Made by a program: the position numbers and the translations under genes. The notes beneath the pieces were generated by a model. It was not told the DNA's origin, did no database searches, and saw only the letters and a program-made list of their open reading frames with translations. Of a stretch of 64,000 bases of DNA, positions 53,229 through 62,874 are shown in pieces. Position 1 is the stretch's first letter. Every line of letters begins with the position of its first letter. The DNA lies in assembly GCA_963742865.1 (NCBI GenBank), contig CAVUNW010000081.1, forward strand, positions 59,201 through 123,200. The letters are read 5' to 3'. This stretch comes from Bog-532 sp963742865. GTDB lineage: Bacteria > Actinomycetota > Actinomycetes > Streptosporangiales > Streptosporangiaceae.

Positions 53229-54653
53229 TCATACGTCGTAGTAGAGCTCGAACTCGTGCGGGTGCGGGCGGAGGCGCATCGGGTCGATCTCGTTACTCCG
53301 CTTGAAATCGATGTAGGTCTCGATCAGGTCCTCGGTGAACACGCCGCCCTCGGTCAGGTAGGCGTGGTCGGCCTCGAGCGTGTCGAGCACCGCTTCCAGC
53401 GAACCGGGGACCTGCGGGATGGCCAGCGCCTCGTCCGGCGGCAGCTCGTACAGGTCCTTGTCCACTGGCTCCGGCGGCTCGACCTTGTTCTTGATGCCGT
53501 CCAGGCCGGCCATCAGCATCGCCGGGAACGCCAGGTACGGGTTGGCCGACGGGTCCGGCACGCGGAACTCGATCCGCTTGGCCTTGGGGTTGGTGCCGGT
53601 GATCGGGATCCGCACGCAAGCCGAACGGTTCCGCTGCGAGTACACCAGGTTGACGGGGGCCTCGAAGCCGGGCACCAGGCGGTGGTAGGAGTTCAGCGTC
53701 GGGTTGGTGAAGGCGAGCAGCGACGGCGCGTGCTTGAGCAGGCCACCGATGTAGTGCCGGCCGATGTCCGACAGCCCGGCGTAGCCGACCTCGTCGTAGA
53801 AGAGCGGGGACCCGTCCTTCCAGATGCTCTGGTGGCAGTGCATGCCCGAGCCGTTGTCACCGAAGACCGGCTTGGGCATGAACGTCACGGTCTTGCCGTT
53901 CTTGTCCGCGACGCTCTTGATGACGTACTTGAACAGCATCAGCCGGTCGGCCGTGTTCAGCAGCGAGCCGAATCGCATGTTGATCTCGGCCTGCCCGGGA
54001 CTGCCCACCTCGTGGTGCTGCATTTCGACCTGGATGCCCGCGTCGATCAGGGCGCGGGTCATCTCCGAGCGGAGGTCGGTGTAGTGGTCTATCGGGGGGA
54101 CCGGGAAGTAGCCGCCCTTGTATGGGGGCCGGTGCCCGAGGTTCCGGCCGCCGTCCTCGATGCCGGTGTTCCAGGCACCTTCGATCGAGTCGATGTAGTA
54201 GTACCCGGCGTTCGGTGTCGTGTCGAACCGCGCTGAGTCGAAGATGTAGAACTCCGCCTCCGGCCCGAAGAATGCGGTGTCGCCGATGCCGGTGCTCCGC
54301 AGGTACTCCTCGGCCTTACGGGCGATGTTCCGCGGGTCACGGGTGTACGGCTCGCGGGTCAGCGGGTCATGCACGAAGAACGTGATGTTGAGCGTCTTGT
54401 AGGTCCGGAACTGGTCCAGCACGGCGCTGGTCGGGTCAGGGAGGAGGAGCATGTCCGACTCGTGGATCGCCTGAAAGCCGCGGATGGACGACCCGTCGAA
54501 CATCAGGCCGTTGGTGAACACGTCCTCGTCGAAGACCTCGACCGGCACGGTGAAATGCTGCATGATGCCCGGCAGGTCACAGAACCTGACGTCAATAAAC
54601 TGAACGTTCTCATCAGCGACGAACCGCAGAACCTCGTCGGCATTTTGAAACAT
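53229..54653 (-). CDS. glnA: Glutamine synthetase type I
   Basis: A 474-residue GSI-beta-type enzyme making glutamine from glutamate, ammonia and ATP; the active form is a dodecamer. Visible: FTNGLMFDGSSIRGFQAIHE (latch and ATP region), FGPEAEFYIFD (metal ligands), QAEINMRFGSLL, VFGDNGSGMHCHQSIWKDG, NRSACVRIP and the adenylylation tyrosine in VDKDLYELPPDEAL, the GlnE target. ATG 54653 follows GGGAGGG; an upstream ATG at 54674 would bury that site. A four-part GlnR operator lies 82-119 bases upstream. The last codons are the integration repeat, and no terminator follows the stop. Confidence 0.97.
   Translation of the reverse strand: MFQNADEVLRFVADENVQFIDVRFCDLPGIMQHFTVPVEVFDEDVFTNGLMFDGSSIRGFQAIHESDMLLLPDPTSAVLDQFRTYKTLNITFFVHDPLTREPYTRDPRNIARKAEEYLRSTGIGDTAFFGPEAEFYIFDSARFDTTPNAGYYYIDSIEGAWNTGIEDGGRNLGHRPPYKGGYFPVPPIDHYTDLRSEMTRALIDAGIQVEMQHHEVGSPGQAEINMRFGSLLNTADRLMLFKYVIKSVADKNGKTVTFMPKPVFGDNGSGMHCHQSIWKDGSPLFYDEVGYAGLSDIGRHYIGGLLKHAPSLLAFTNPTLNSYHRLVPGFEAPVNLVYSQRNRSACVRIPITGTNPKAKRIEFRVPDPSANPYLAFPAMLMAGLDGIKNKVEPPEPVDKDLYELPPDEALAIPQVPGSLEAVLDTLEADHAYLTEGGVFTEDLIETYIDFKRSNEIDPMRLRPHPHEFELYYDV
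53233..53254 (-). repeat. Right att-like repeat inside glnA
   Basis: Identical over 22 bases to 46985-47006. It encodes the last residues EFELYYDV region of the functional glnA. Confidence 0.8.
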
Positions 54654-54734
54654 TAACCCTCCCTGACAGGGCATGCATATCAGTATTCATCGGCACGCAC
54701 TAGACGGATGCGCCTTGGACGCTATGCGCCGGCA

Positions 54735-54772
54735 ATTTCCGGCCCGTGTCCCGTATGTTTCGCACATGTTAC
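54735..54772 (-). promoter_or_regulatory. Tandem GlnR box upstream of glnA
   Basis: On the minus strand the sequence is GTAAC-n6-GAAAC-n6-GACAC-n6-GAAAT, four pentamers each spaced by exactly six bases. This matches the actinobacterial GlnR operator gTnAc-n6-GaAAc in two tandem pairs, the first pair perfect. It predicts nitrogen control of glnA, and possibly of the divergent RDD gene. Confidence 0.8.
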
Positions 54773-54850
54773 GCATGGGGAGATGGCCGTGTTCAGCGGG
54801 GTGGGCACGGCCGCGTGAACTCCGTACGGGACAGGAGATACCGTGGTGAC

Positions 54851-55297
54851 GTGGCCGATGAACAGTGGGCCGGCGCGGGCCCGGCCGGAGCGTCCCAGGC
54901 AACGAGGGAACGCGCCGTTTCCAGCTATCCGGGCGAGAAGTTCGGATTGCCCGAAGACGGCCCCCGCTCGGCGGCCGGAATGGGGCGCCGGTTCGGTGCC
55001 CTGTTCGTGGACTGGATCCTGTGCGCGCTCATCGCCACCGCGCTGCTGCATTCGCAGTACTGGGCGCTGGCCATCTTCGGCGCGGAGACCTACGTCCTGA
55101 CCGTGCTGACCGGCACCACCATCGGCAAGCGGCTGTTCGGCTTGCGGGTCGCCCGGCTGGACGGCCGCCCCGTCGGCATCGGCTGGGGCCTGGTGCGCAC
55201 GCTGCTCCTGCTGGCCGTGGTGCCCCCGCTGATCTACGACCGGGACCGGCGCGGACTGCACGACAAGGCGGCCAACACCATCGTCGTCCGGATGTAG
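54851..55297 (+). CDS. RDD-family membrane protein
   Basis: A 148-residue protein with an RDD domain: AAGMGRRFGALFVDWILCAL opens the first helix and carries the R and D residues; TGTTIGKRLFGLRVARLDGR and GLVRTLLLLAVVPPLIYDRD follow, ending with the conserved GLHDKAANTIVV. Role unknown; the gene beside glnA is conserved in actinomycetes. GTG 54851 is chosen from homology start; AGGAG at 54831 is somewhat far. Confidence 0.85.
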   Translation: MADEQWAGAGPAGASQATRERAVSSYPGEKFGLPEDGPRSAAGMGRRFGALFVDWILCALIATALLHSQYWALAIFGAETYVLTVLTGTTIGKRLFGLRVARLDGRPVGIGWGLVRTLLLLAVVPPLIYDRDRRGLHDKAANTIVVRM

Positions 55298-55329
55298 CGC
55301 GCCTTACTGGCGGCTCTGGACTGGCGCCT

Positions 55330-56019
55330 CTAGCGGGGACGCGGCATCTTGGGCTGGCGGCCGCGCGTCGGCATCGGGCCCTTCGGGGCCTGCAGCGACG
55401 GGGGCAGCGCCTTCAGCCGGAAGTTCAGGTCGGCGACCTGCGTGCCCTTCAGGTCGCGGGGCAGTTTCATGATCTTTCGCTGCAACCGCCGGAGCGGGAT
55501 CTGGCCGTCGGCGTCACCAACCTGGAAGTCGAAGATCGGCACGTCGAACGCGACCCGGGCGACGCGCTTCTTCTCCGCGGCGAGCAGGCCGGGCAGCCGC
55601 GTCGGGGAGCCCTCGCCGACCAGGACCACGCCGGGCCTGCCGACCGCGCGGTGCACCACGTCCATGTTCCGGTTGGCGGCGATCGCCGGGGTGACGGACC
55701 AGTTCCCGCGCATGCTCTGCAACACGGCCGCAGCCGCCCCCGGCTGTCCCTCGATCGTGGAGTACTGCGCCGTCTGGGCGAACCGCCCGAACAGGAAGAT
55801 TGCGACCAGGATGCCGAGCAGGACGCCCAGCGGGATGAGGAACCCGGCCGTCTCGGTGAGCAGGCCTACGACGACGAGAACGACCAGCACGCCGAGGCCG
55901 CTGCCGATCACAATTGGCAATGCTTTCGGGTTGGCCTTGTGCACGAGCCCGGCCACCATGCGCATCTGCTGGATACGCCCGGGCGTAGCCTCGTCGTCCG
56001 CGTTCTTCTGCTTCGCCAT
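55330..56019 (-). CDS. DUF4191 membrane protein
   Basis: A 229-residue protein: AKQKNADDEATPGRIQQMRM at the start, two transmembrane helices (LPIVIGSGLGVLVVLVVVGL and LIPLGVLLGILVAIFLFGRF), then a soluble domain with VGRPGVVLVGEGSPTRLPGL. Always near lipA in actinomycetes; function unknown. The frame is open upstream without a stop all the way into lipA, so the two could be read as one protein. ATG 56019 is the homologous start, though its ribosome site is poor. Confidence 0.88.
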   Translation of the reverse strand: MAKQKNADDEATPGRIQQMRMVAGLVHKANPKALPIVIGSGLGVLVVLVVVGLLTETAGFLIPLGVLLGILVAIFLFGRFAQTAQYSTIEGQPGAAAAVLQSMRGNWSVTPAIAANRNMDVVHRAVGRPGVVLVGEGSPTRLPGLLAAEKKRVARVAFDVPIFDFQVGDADGQIPLRRLQRKIMKLPRDLKGTQVADLNFRLKALPPSLQAPKGPMPTRGRQPKMPRPR

Positions 56020-57090
56020 GCACCGCAGGATATGGGTTTCTAAGCCCCAGTGGAAAACCGCAGTGTCAGCCCGGGGGGACGACCCCCGGAACCCCCCGCT
56101 GCGCTCCGCGCCCCGCTGCGGTAACTCGCCGACACACCGGCCGCTCACCGGGCCTGACGGCCCGGTTCGCTGGGCCGGTAACGAGCGCCTCGCCGTAACC
56201 CGGGCAGACACAGCCTGCTTGTACAACCTGCCGGCGCGGTACGACGACCTCACCAGAGGGCCGGACATGACGCCGGCGAACCCTATGTCCTCGGCCTCTT
56301 CGCGCAGCTCGACGAACTCCTCGGGCTTCACCCAGCGCTCGACCGGATGGTGGCGCGGGGTCGGGCGCAGGTACTGCGTGATCGTCAGCAGGTCACACCC
56401 GGCCGCGTGCAGGTCCGCCATGGCCGCGCTGATCTCGTGACGCTCCTCGCCCATGCCCAGGATCAGGTTCGACTTGGTCACCAGCCCGGCCGCCCGGGCC
56501 TGGGTCAGCACGCCCAGTGACCGCTCGTAGCGGAATCCGGGCCGGATCCGGCGGAAGATCCGTGGCACGGTCTCGATGTTGTGCCCGAGTACCTCGGGCC
56601 GGGCGCTGAACACCTCGGCCAGCCGGTCCGGCTCGGCGTTGAAGTCGGGGATCAGCAGCTCGACCCCGCAGCCGGGCACGGCCGCGTGGATCTCCCGGGC
56701 GGTCTGCGCGTAGAGCCAGGCGCCGCCGTCGGGCAGGTCGTCCCGGGCCACGCCGGTGACCGTCGCGTAGGCGAGCCCCATCGTCGCGACCGACTCGGCG
56801 ACCCGGCGCGGCTCGTCGGTGTCCAGCGGCTGGGGGCGCCCGGTGTCGATCTGGCAGAAGTCGCAGCGCCGGGTGCACTGGTCCCCGCCGATGAGGAACG
56901 TGGCCTCGCGGTCTTCCCAGCACTCGAAGATGTTCGGGCAGCCGGCTTCCTCGCAGACCGTGTGCAGCCCCTCGCGGCGCACCAGCTTCTTGAGCTCCGT
57001 GTATTCGGGGCCAGTCCGCAGCCGGGTCTTGATCCACGGAGGCTTCTTCTCGATCGGGACCTGGCTGTTGCGGGCCTCGAGCCGCAGCAT
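56020..57090 (-). CDS. lipA: Lipoyl synthase (frame open into DUF4191)
   Basis: Radical-SAM enzyme inserting two sulfurs into octanoyl groups of lipoate-dependent enzymes. Auxiliary cluster cysteines are in CEEAGCPNIFEC (C-x4-C-x5-C) and the SAM cluster in CTRRCDFC (C-x3-C-x2-C). DFNAEPDRLAEVFSARPEVL and LTITQYLRPTPRHHPVERWV are conserved. ATG 57090 follows GAGGGG. The normal end is near GPLVRSSYRAGRLYKQAV (about 56230), but no stop occurs there. The frame passes through about 70 codons of apparent intergenic DNA, including a palindromic repeat, into DUF4191, ending at 55330. lipB is not adjacent. Confidence 0.92.
56071..56089. repeat. Palindromic intergenic element, copy 2
   Basis: CCGGGGG-GACGA-CCCCCGG is a 7-bp hairpin resembling 35588-35607. 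It lies in the unexpected open stretch between lipA and DUF4191. Confidence 0.55.
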
Positions 57091-57126
57091 CCGCCGCCCC
57101 TCAGGTGCGACTACCACGCCTCCAGC

Positions 57127-58813
57127 CTACGTTCCGCCCGTCCCTGTGCTGGCACTCATGCCGGCACGGGGCTGATGTTCGCTCGCAGATGCCGACGGCT
57201 GCCGGGTCGGGATCCGGCGGGTGAAGAACAGGGCGATCAGGGCCACGACGGCGAGCACCGACAATGCTGCGCGCAGTCCGTCGATGCGGGCGGTCGCGTT
57301 TTCCTGGACGATCGCGTCGGCGGTCTTGGCGGGCACGCCGGCCTTATCGAGCGCGGCCTGAAGGTCCTTGTCGGAGATGAACGGCGCACCTCCCCCCAGC
57401 TCCACTTGCGCCTTCGAGGACAGATCCTTGGGGACGGCGGGGTTGTTCTGGACGCCGCTGAGGAACGACGCGGTCAAGGCCGAGATGAGCACCGCGCCAG
57501 CCAGCGCGGTTCCGATCGATGCGCCGAGGTTGGTCATCGTGTTCTGGACTCCGCCGACTTCACCGCTTTGCTCATCGGGCACCGACGAGACGGTCACGCT
57601 GCCGAGCTGGGAGGCCAGCGCGCCGATACCCAGGCCCGCGAGCAGCATCGGCCAGGTCACGATCTCCGGCCCGGCGCCCACCTCCAGCGCGGCCACCATG
57701 ACCACGATGCCCGCGAACAGCGCGAGGAACCCGATCTGGACAATGCGGCGTGGTGACGCGTGCGGGAAGAACTTCGGGAACGCCCACGGCGGCCAGCAGG
57801 AGCGTGATGGACAGCGGCAGCAGCCGGACGCCGGTCGCGATCGCCGACAGCCCGAGCGCCACCGACAGGAACAACGGCACGGCGAAGAACAGGCCAGCCT
57901 GCAGGAAGTACTGGAAGAAGAACGCCGTGAGCCCGCCGCGGAGGGTCGGGTTCCGCAGCATCGCCGGATCAAGCAGCGCGGCGGCGCCGCGCGCCAGACG
58001 GTGGTTCTCCCACCACAAGAAGACCCACAGCACCACCCCGCCGGCGAGGATCAGCCAGATCACCGGCGACAGCCCTAGCCACGTCGGAGCATCAGGCTTG
58101 GGCTGGACCAGACCCCACGTTCCCGAGCGGAGGATGCCGTACACGACGAGCCCGAGGCCCAGCGCGGACAGCACGGTACCCACGACATCGAGCCGCGCAC
58201 CCTCCTCGGCCGGGGTGTCGGCGATACGGCGGGTGAGCCCCAGGATGATGAGCACCACCAGGACCTCACCGGCGAACACCCACCGCCAGGAGGCATAGGT
58301 AGTGAACAGGCCGCCGATCAGGGGCCCGGCCGCGACCGCGATCGCGCCGGCCGAAGCGACCAGCCCGTACGCGCGCGGGCGCTGATCACGCGCGAAGTTC
58401 GACGCCACCAGCGCGACGATCGCCGGCATGATCAGCGCGGCGCCGACGCCTTCCAGGACCGACCAGCCCAGCATCAGCACAGCAAGATTCGGTGCCAGTG
58501 CGGTGGTGAACGACCCGCACCCGTAGATGATGCACCCGATGGCGAAGGCGCGCTTGCGGCCGAGGATCTGGCCGACCTTGCCGCCGGTGATCATGAGCGA
58601 GGCCATCACCAGCGTGTAGAACGTAATCGCCGTCTGGATCCCGGTCACCGTCGTGCCGACGTCCTTGGCCACGGTGGCGATCGACACGTTCATGACCGAG
58701 CTGTCGAGCGTCATGAGGAACTGCGCCGAGGCGAGTGTCAGCAGGACGGTCCCGGCCGCCGCCTGGGCGCGTTCCGCGGTGCGGGCCGCTCCGGCCTCGC
58801 GACTCAGGCTCAT
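57127..58813 (-). pseudogene. DHA2-type MFS exporter, one frameshift
   Basis: A 14-helix drug-exporter-type transporter. From ATG 58813 the frame has FLMTLDSSVMNVSIATVAKD (motif around helix 1), GGKVGQILGRKRAFAIGCII (motif A) and helices to SITLLLAAVGVP. One extra C near 57780 (TTCCCGAAG) moves it to a stop at 57572; the other frame resumes KFFPHASPRRIVQIGFLALF and ends at 57127. Its start is weakly marked and it is in frame with the upstream lipid kinase with no intervening stop. It separates lipA from its usual neighbours. Confidence 0.8.
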
Positions 58814-60148
58814 GCAGCCAAACCCGGTCCCGGCGAAGGAGAACCAGCCGGCTGGGGGCGGAAGGACGCGAGCTGCCGGAGCCGGGGCCATTCGAGGGCG
58901 GCCTTGGGGGAGGGGACGCCGGGACGTTGTCCTCGGTACGACCACCCGGAGCGCCCGCGGCCGGATGGTGCAGCGGACCGGCGTCGGCAGCATCACCGTC
59001 TCGCCGTCAATGCCGACGGGGATCTGGGGGGCATCGGCGTCCACGGTGACCTGTTCAGCGGTGAGCACGGCCAGCCCCTTTCGGTGCTCGTGGCGGATAA
59101 GCCCGATCGCCTGCCGGGCGCTGTTGACCCGGATGGCGACCACACCGAGGGTGCCGGCATCCAGCCGGGCGCGCCGGCCAAGGCCGGCGATGTCGTTCAT
59201 CTCATAAGGGTCGTTACTGACCAGCAGCGCCTGCGGGCCATCGAACGTTTTCCCCGCGGCTTGGGCGGACAGCCGGGCCCCCTGGTGGCCCTTGAGCAGG
59301 TCAGGCAGCATCTGCAAGGTGGTGCCCCGCTTGTCGTCCCGGTACGCCGGGCTCCGGACCACCTCGGCGTAGGCGCCGAACGAGGCGTTGTTCACGAACG
59401 TGCGCCCCCCGATGATGCCCAGGTCGACGCGCAGTTCTTCCCCGTCGGTGAGGGCAGCCAGGCCGGCGGCGGGATCCTCCCGGTCCAATCCCAGGTCCAG
59501 CGCGAAGTGATTGCGCGTCCCGGCGCTGATCACCAGGAAGGGCAGGCCGTGCTCCGCGGCGATACCGGCCACCAGCGCCTGGGTTCCATCCCCCCCGGCC
59601 ACCCCGAGCAGGTCGGCGCCATCGGCCACCGCCTTCCGGGCCAGCGCCGCCACGTCCACGATCTGCGGGCCCTCCAACAGCGCCACCTCGGCGCCCAGCT
59701 TCTCCGCCTTCTCCTTCAGCCCGAACTTGGTGACCTTCCCCCCGCCCGACCTCGGGTTCATGATCAGGAACGGCCGTCGCGGGCGTGCCGCCGGGCCGGC
59801 CGGCATGGCCGCGTCCTGGCCGCCCGCGCTCAGCGCGGTCTTCGCAGTCCCGGCCGCGGCCACCATCAGCGCCACCGCGACGACGGCGACCCACAGCAAA
59901 TGCTCCAGCGCAAACGTCACGAGGATGAGCACCGGCGCCGCGACCATCAGCACGAGCGCCAGCCAGCGGAGCACGCCCCGGTTCGCCAGGAACCAGTACG
60001 CGCCCGCCAGGACGGCGCAGGCGCCGATCACGGCGAACACCACCAGCGCCAGGCTGCGCCACCCCGCCACGGCGATCACCAGCGCCACCGCCGCGAGCAG
60101 CAGGCCGAACGAGGCGCGGGCGAGCCAGCGCCGGGTCATCGTACTCAT
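58814..60148 (-). CDS. Diacylglycerol/lipid kinase with membrane N-terminus
   Basis: A lipid-kinase-fold (DAGK catalytic domain, LCB5-type) protein of about 445 residues. Four N-terminal transmembrane helices (FGLLLAAVALVIAVAGW onward) are followed by LIMNPRSGGGKVTKFGLKEK near residue 128, nucleotide motif LGVAGGDGTQALVAGIA and SAGTRNHFALDLGLDREDPA, then the acidic DGEELRVDLGIIG. The C-terminal sandwich ends near IRPRALRVVVPRT. Its frame has no stop before the MFS start at 58813, so its true end is unclear. ATG 60148 or 60139. Confidence 0.83.
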
Positions 60149-60378
60149 CGGGTACCACCCCCACGGGAAGTGCGTCATACAGCCAGGCATAAACCACCCC
60201 TAGCCTGCGCCAGCCTGGCGTGTTTTACGAGCGGCAGAAAGTGACCTAACGACCGCCCCATAGGGCCCAAGGGCCCGGCGGGCGGCGAGGCAGGCGTAAG
60301 CCGGGTGCCTGCCCAGCGGTTGCCGGGGCTGGCGGCGACCCTGGCCTGCGTGATGAGGTGGCAGTGTGAGAGCCGGAT

Positions 60379-60852
60379 ATGAGCGCCTTGCGGGGCTGGA
60401 CGCAGTGCTGGACCGTGTGCGTGAGACTGTCGGCGCGGACCCTGATCTTTGACATTGAGCCCCTGGTCGCGTACTGGGATAGCAGCCAGGAGGCCCTTGA
60501 CCGGGGCGTTGCGGAGATCCTCAGCCAGGTCGAGGCGGTGCCGGGCGTGCAGGTGGTGTGCTTTGCCACGAACTCGGTGCGCCGCCCGTCGGCTTTGCCC
60601 CAGGGCACGGGCGTGCAAGTGGTCTACCTGACGTCGGCGGGCAAACCGCTGCGGACCGCGCCCTACCGGGGCTTTCCGCGGCCGGGGGCGGTGATCGGCG
60701 ACCAGGTTGCCACGGATGGGATTCTGGCGCGGCGACTGCGCTACACGTTTGTGCAGTATCACCCGCCGTTGGGCCGCCTGCCCGCCGGGCCGCGGCTGAT
60801 GGACCGGGTCGGGCGGCTGGTGCGGCCTCTGCTGTTCACGCGGCCGGGCTGA
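60379..60852 (+). CDS. HAD-superfamily protein (YqeG-like)
   Basis: A 157-residue HAD-fold protein. Motif I appears as LIFDIEPLVAYW, where the usual second Asp is Glu; motif II is VVCFATNS; the lysine is in SAGKPLRTAPYRG; motif IV is AVIGDQVATDGILA. YqeG proteins act on phosphatidylglycerophosphate or similar; activity with the altered motif is uncertain. The last 94 bases overlap the end of the antisense thioredoxin domain frame. Start ATG 60379 is tentative. Confidence 0.75.
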   Translation: MSALRGWTQCWTVCVRLSARTLIFDIEPLVAYWDSSQEALDRGVAEILSQVEAVPGVQVVCFATNSVRRPSALPQGTGVQVVYLTSAGKPLRTAPYRGFPRPGAVIGDQVATDGILARRLRYTFVQYHPPLGRLPAGPRLMDRVGRLVRPLLFTRPG

Positions 60853-62774
60853 CCAGCGCGCCGGGCGGCCCTAGTCGGCCGCCCCCAGGGGGAGCGCACC
60901 GTCGTCAGCTGATCACGCTCGGTCCTGATCGCCGCGCTGAGCGTCGCCAGATCGAAGGCCCCGTAGTGGCGCTGCCCGTTGATGAAGAACGTGGGTGTCC
61001 CGGACACGCCGGACAGGTCGGCCGACTCCAGGTCCTGGGCGACGCGCGTGGCGTGAGTGTGATTGCGCAGGTCCTCGCGGAACCGGTTCAGGTTGAGGTT
61101 CAGCGACGTCGCGTGGCGCACGAGGTCCGGGAGGCGCAGCTCGTCCTGGTGCTGCAGGAGCAGGTCGTGCATCTCCCAGAACGCGCCCTGGTGGCCGGCG
61201 GCTTCGGCCGCTTCGGCGGCAAGCTGGGCGTTCGGGTGCACGTCGGTGAGCGGCAGGTGCCGCCACACGTACCGGATCGTGGTGTCGGTCAGCAGATCCC
61301 GGACCACCGGTTCGGCCTGCCCGCAGTAGGGGCACTCGAAGTCACCGAACTCGATGACCGTGATCGCGGCCTTCCGCGGGCCCGCGGATGTGATCGCGAT
61401 CCGGGTCGACCTCGGGGATCAGGTCCTGGATCAGCTTCGTGTCGCCGAACATGAGCCGGGCGCGCCGCTCGGCCGGCAGCAGCCGGGTCGCCGTCAGCAC
61501 GGCCCAGGTCAGCACCGCGGCGGCGAACGCCGCCGACAGCGCGCCGAGCTTGGCTTCGGCCAGTTCGGTGCCCTGGAACGCGCGCGTGGCGATGAGCAGC
61601 GCGACGGTGAAGCCGATCCCGGCGATCGTGCCGCTGCCCGCCACCGCCGCGGCCCCGATCGGCGGGCGGATGCGCCCGTGGCTGAGCCGCGTGACGGCCC
61701 AGGAACTGGCGATGACCGCGACCGGTTTGCCGACCACGTAGCCGACCAGCACGCCGAGGGTCACCGGGGCGGCGTACGCCTGCGCCAGGAACCCGGCGTT
61801 CAGCGAGATCCCCGCATTGGCCAGGGCGAACAACGGGACGATCAGGTAACTGGTCCACGGGTGGTAGAAGGTCTGCAGCCGTCGTTCGGCGACAGCGTGC
61901 TCGACCAAGGCCTGGGCCGTACGCGCCAATTCGGGGGTGGGCTGCTCCCGGAACCGGCGGACCAGCACGGTCACGTCCTGCAGTTCGGCACGCGCCGGAG
62001 TGTACGCGGGTGCCGCCAGCCCGATGGCCAGGCCCGCGGCGACGGGGTCGACGCCACTGGACCGCAGTGCGCCCAGATGACGATACCGAGGCCGACGAAC
62101 ACCGAACGCTGCCGGAGGCGGAGCCGGACCGCGATGAGCACCAGCGCGAACGCGGTGATCGCCACCAGAGCGGCACCGCCTCGATCTGGTCGCTGAAGAA
62201 GAAGGCGATCACGATGAGCGCGGCGAGGTCGTCGACCACGAATACGGTAAGCACGAAGACGCGCATCCGGTCGGGGATGTCGCGGCCCAGGACCGCGAGC
62301 AGGCCGAGGGCGAGCGCCGTGTCGGTGGACATGGCCACGCCCCAGCCGTGAGCCCTCGGCCCGGCCGGCGTTGATCGACAGGTAGATCGCGACCGGGATC
62401 AGCATCCCGGCCGTCCCGGCGACCAGGGGAAGCACGAACCGGCGCCGTTCCCGCAGGTCGCCCAGGTCGAATTCGCGCCGGGTCTCTAGCCCGACGACCA
62501 GGAAGAACAGGGTCATCAGCCCGCTGTTGATCCACGTCTGCAGGTCCTGGGAAATCCTGAACGGCCCAGCGGCGAGCGTGATCTTGGCGTGCCAGAACGA
62601 CTCGTAAGAGGCCGCGCTGACGTTGGCCCAGACGATCGCCACGACGATGGCCGCCACCAGGATCATGGCGCTGCCCGACTCGGTGCGCAGGAAGGCGCCG
62701 AGCGGTGCCGACCGGTCCCGCGCCCACAGCGTCTTCCCCTGCCAGCGTGAGGGGCCAGCCGGCGATTCAGTCAT
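60759..62774 (-). pseudogene. NhaA Na+/H+ antiporter fused to thioredoxin domain, four frameshifts
   Basis: A sodium-proton antiporter with a C-terminal DsbA-like domain, a fusion seen in actinomycetes. From ATG 62774 one frame gives SAMILVAAIVVAIVWANVSA and NSGLMTLFFLVVGLETRREF. Shifts near 62355, 62168, 62070 and 61378 carry reading through AMSTDTALALGLLAVLG, TVFVVDDLAALIVIAFFFSD (the conserved Asp pair), ALVAITAFALVLIAVRLRL, PLFALANAGISLNAGFLAQA and GIGFTVALLIATRAFQGTEL, then ITVIEFGDFECPYCGQAEPV (CPYC redox motif) and GTPTFFINGQRHYG. Each shift is explained by one base. The frame ends at 60759 with an unnatural basic tail. Confidence 0.82.
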
Positions 62775-62874
62775 TCCCGCCAACTTACCGGGACCCACGG
62801 GCCGGGGCCGAATGTGGTGCCCGGCTCCCGGCCCGGGGCAGGTACTTCCGTTCCGTTCCTTGATTAGGGAGCCG

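Larger units (their letters stand above)
46985..53254. mobile_element. Probable integrated genomic island at the 3' end of glnA
   Basis: Bounded by 22-bp direct repeats of the glnA terminus. A tyrosine-recombinase C-terminus ends 34 bases from the right repeat, the usual site of an integrase. The glnA-type terminator lies outside the left repeat. The cargo is an NLR-like protein, an unknown protein, a DUF2255 remnant, an IS3 fragment and an LLM oxidoreductase relic. Non-coding parts (46.7-47.1 and 47.9-48.2 kb) are more AT-rich than the flanks. The integrase and IS parts are broken, so the element is no longer mobile by itself. Confidence 0.65.
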
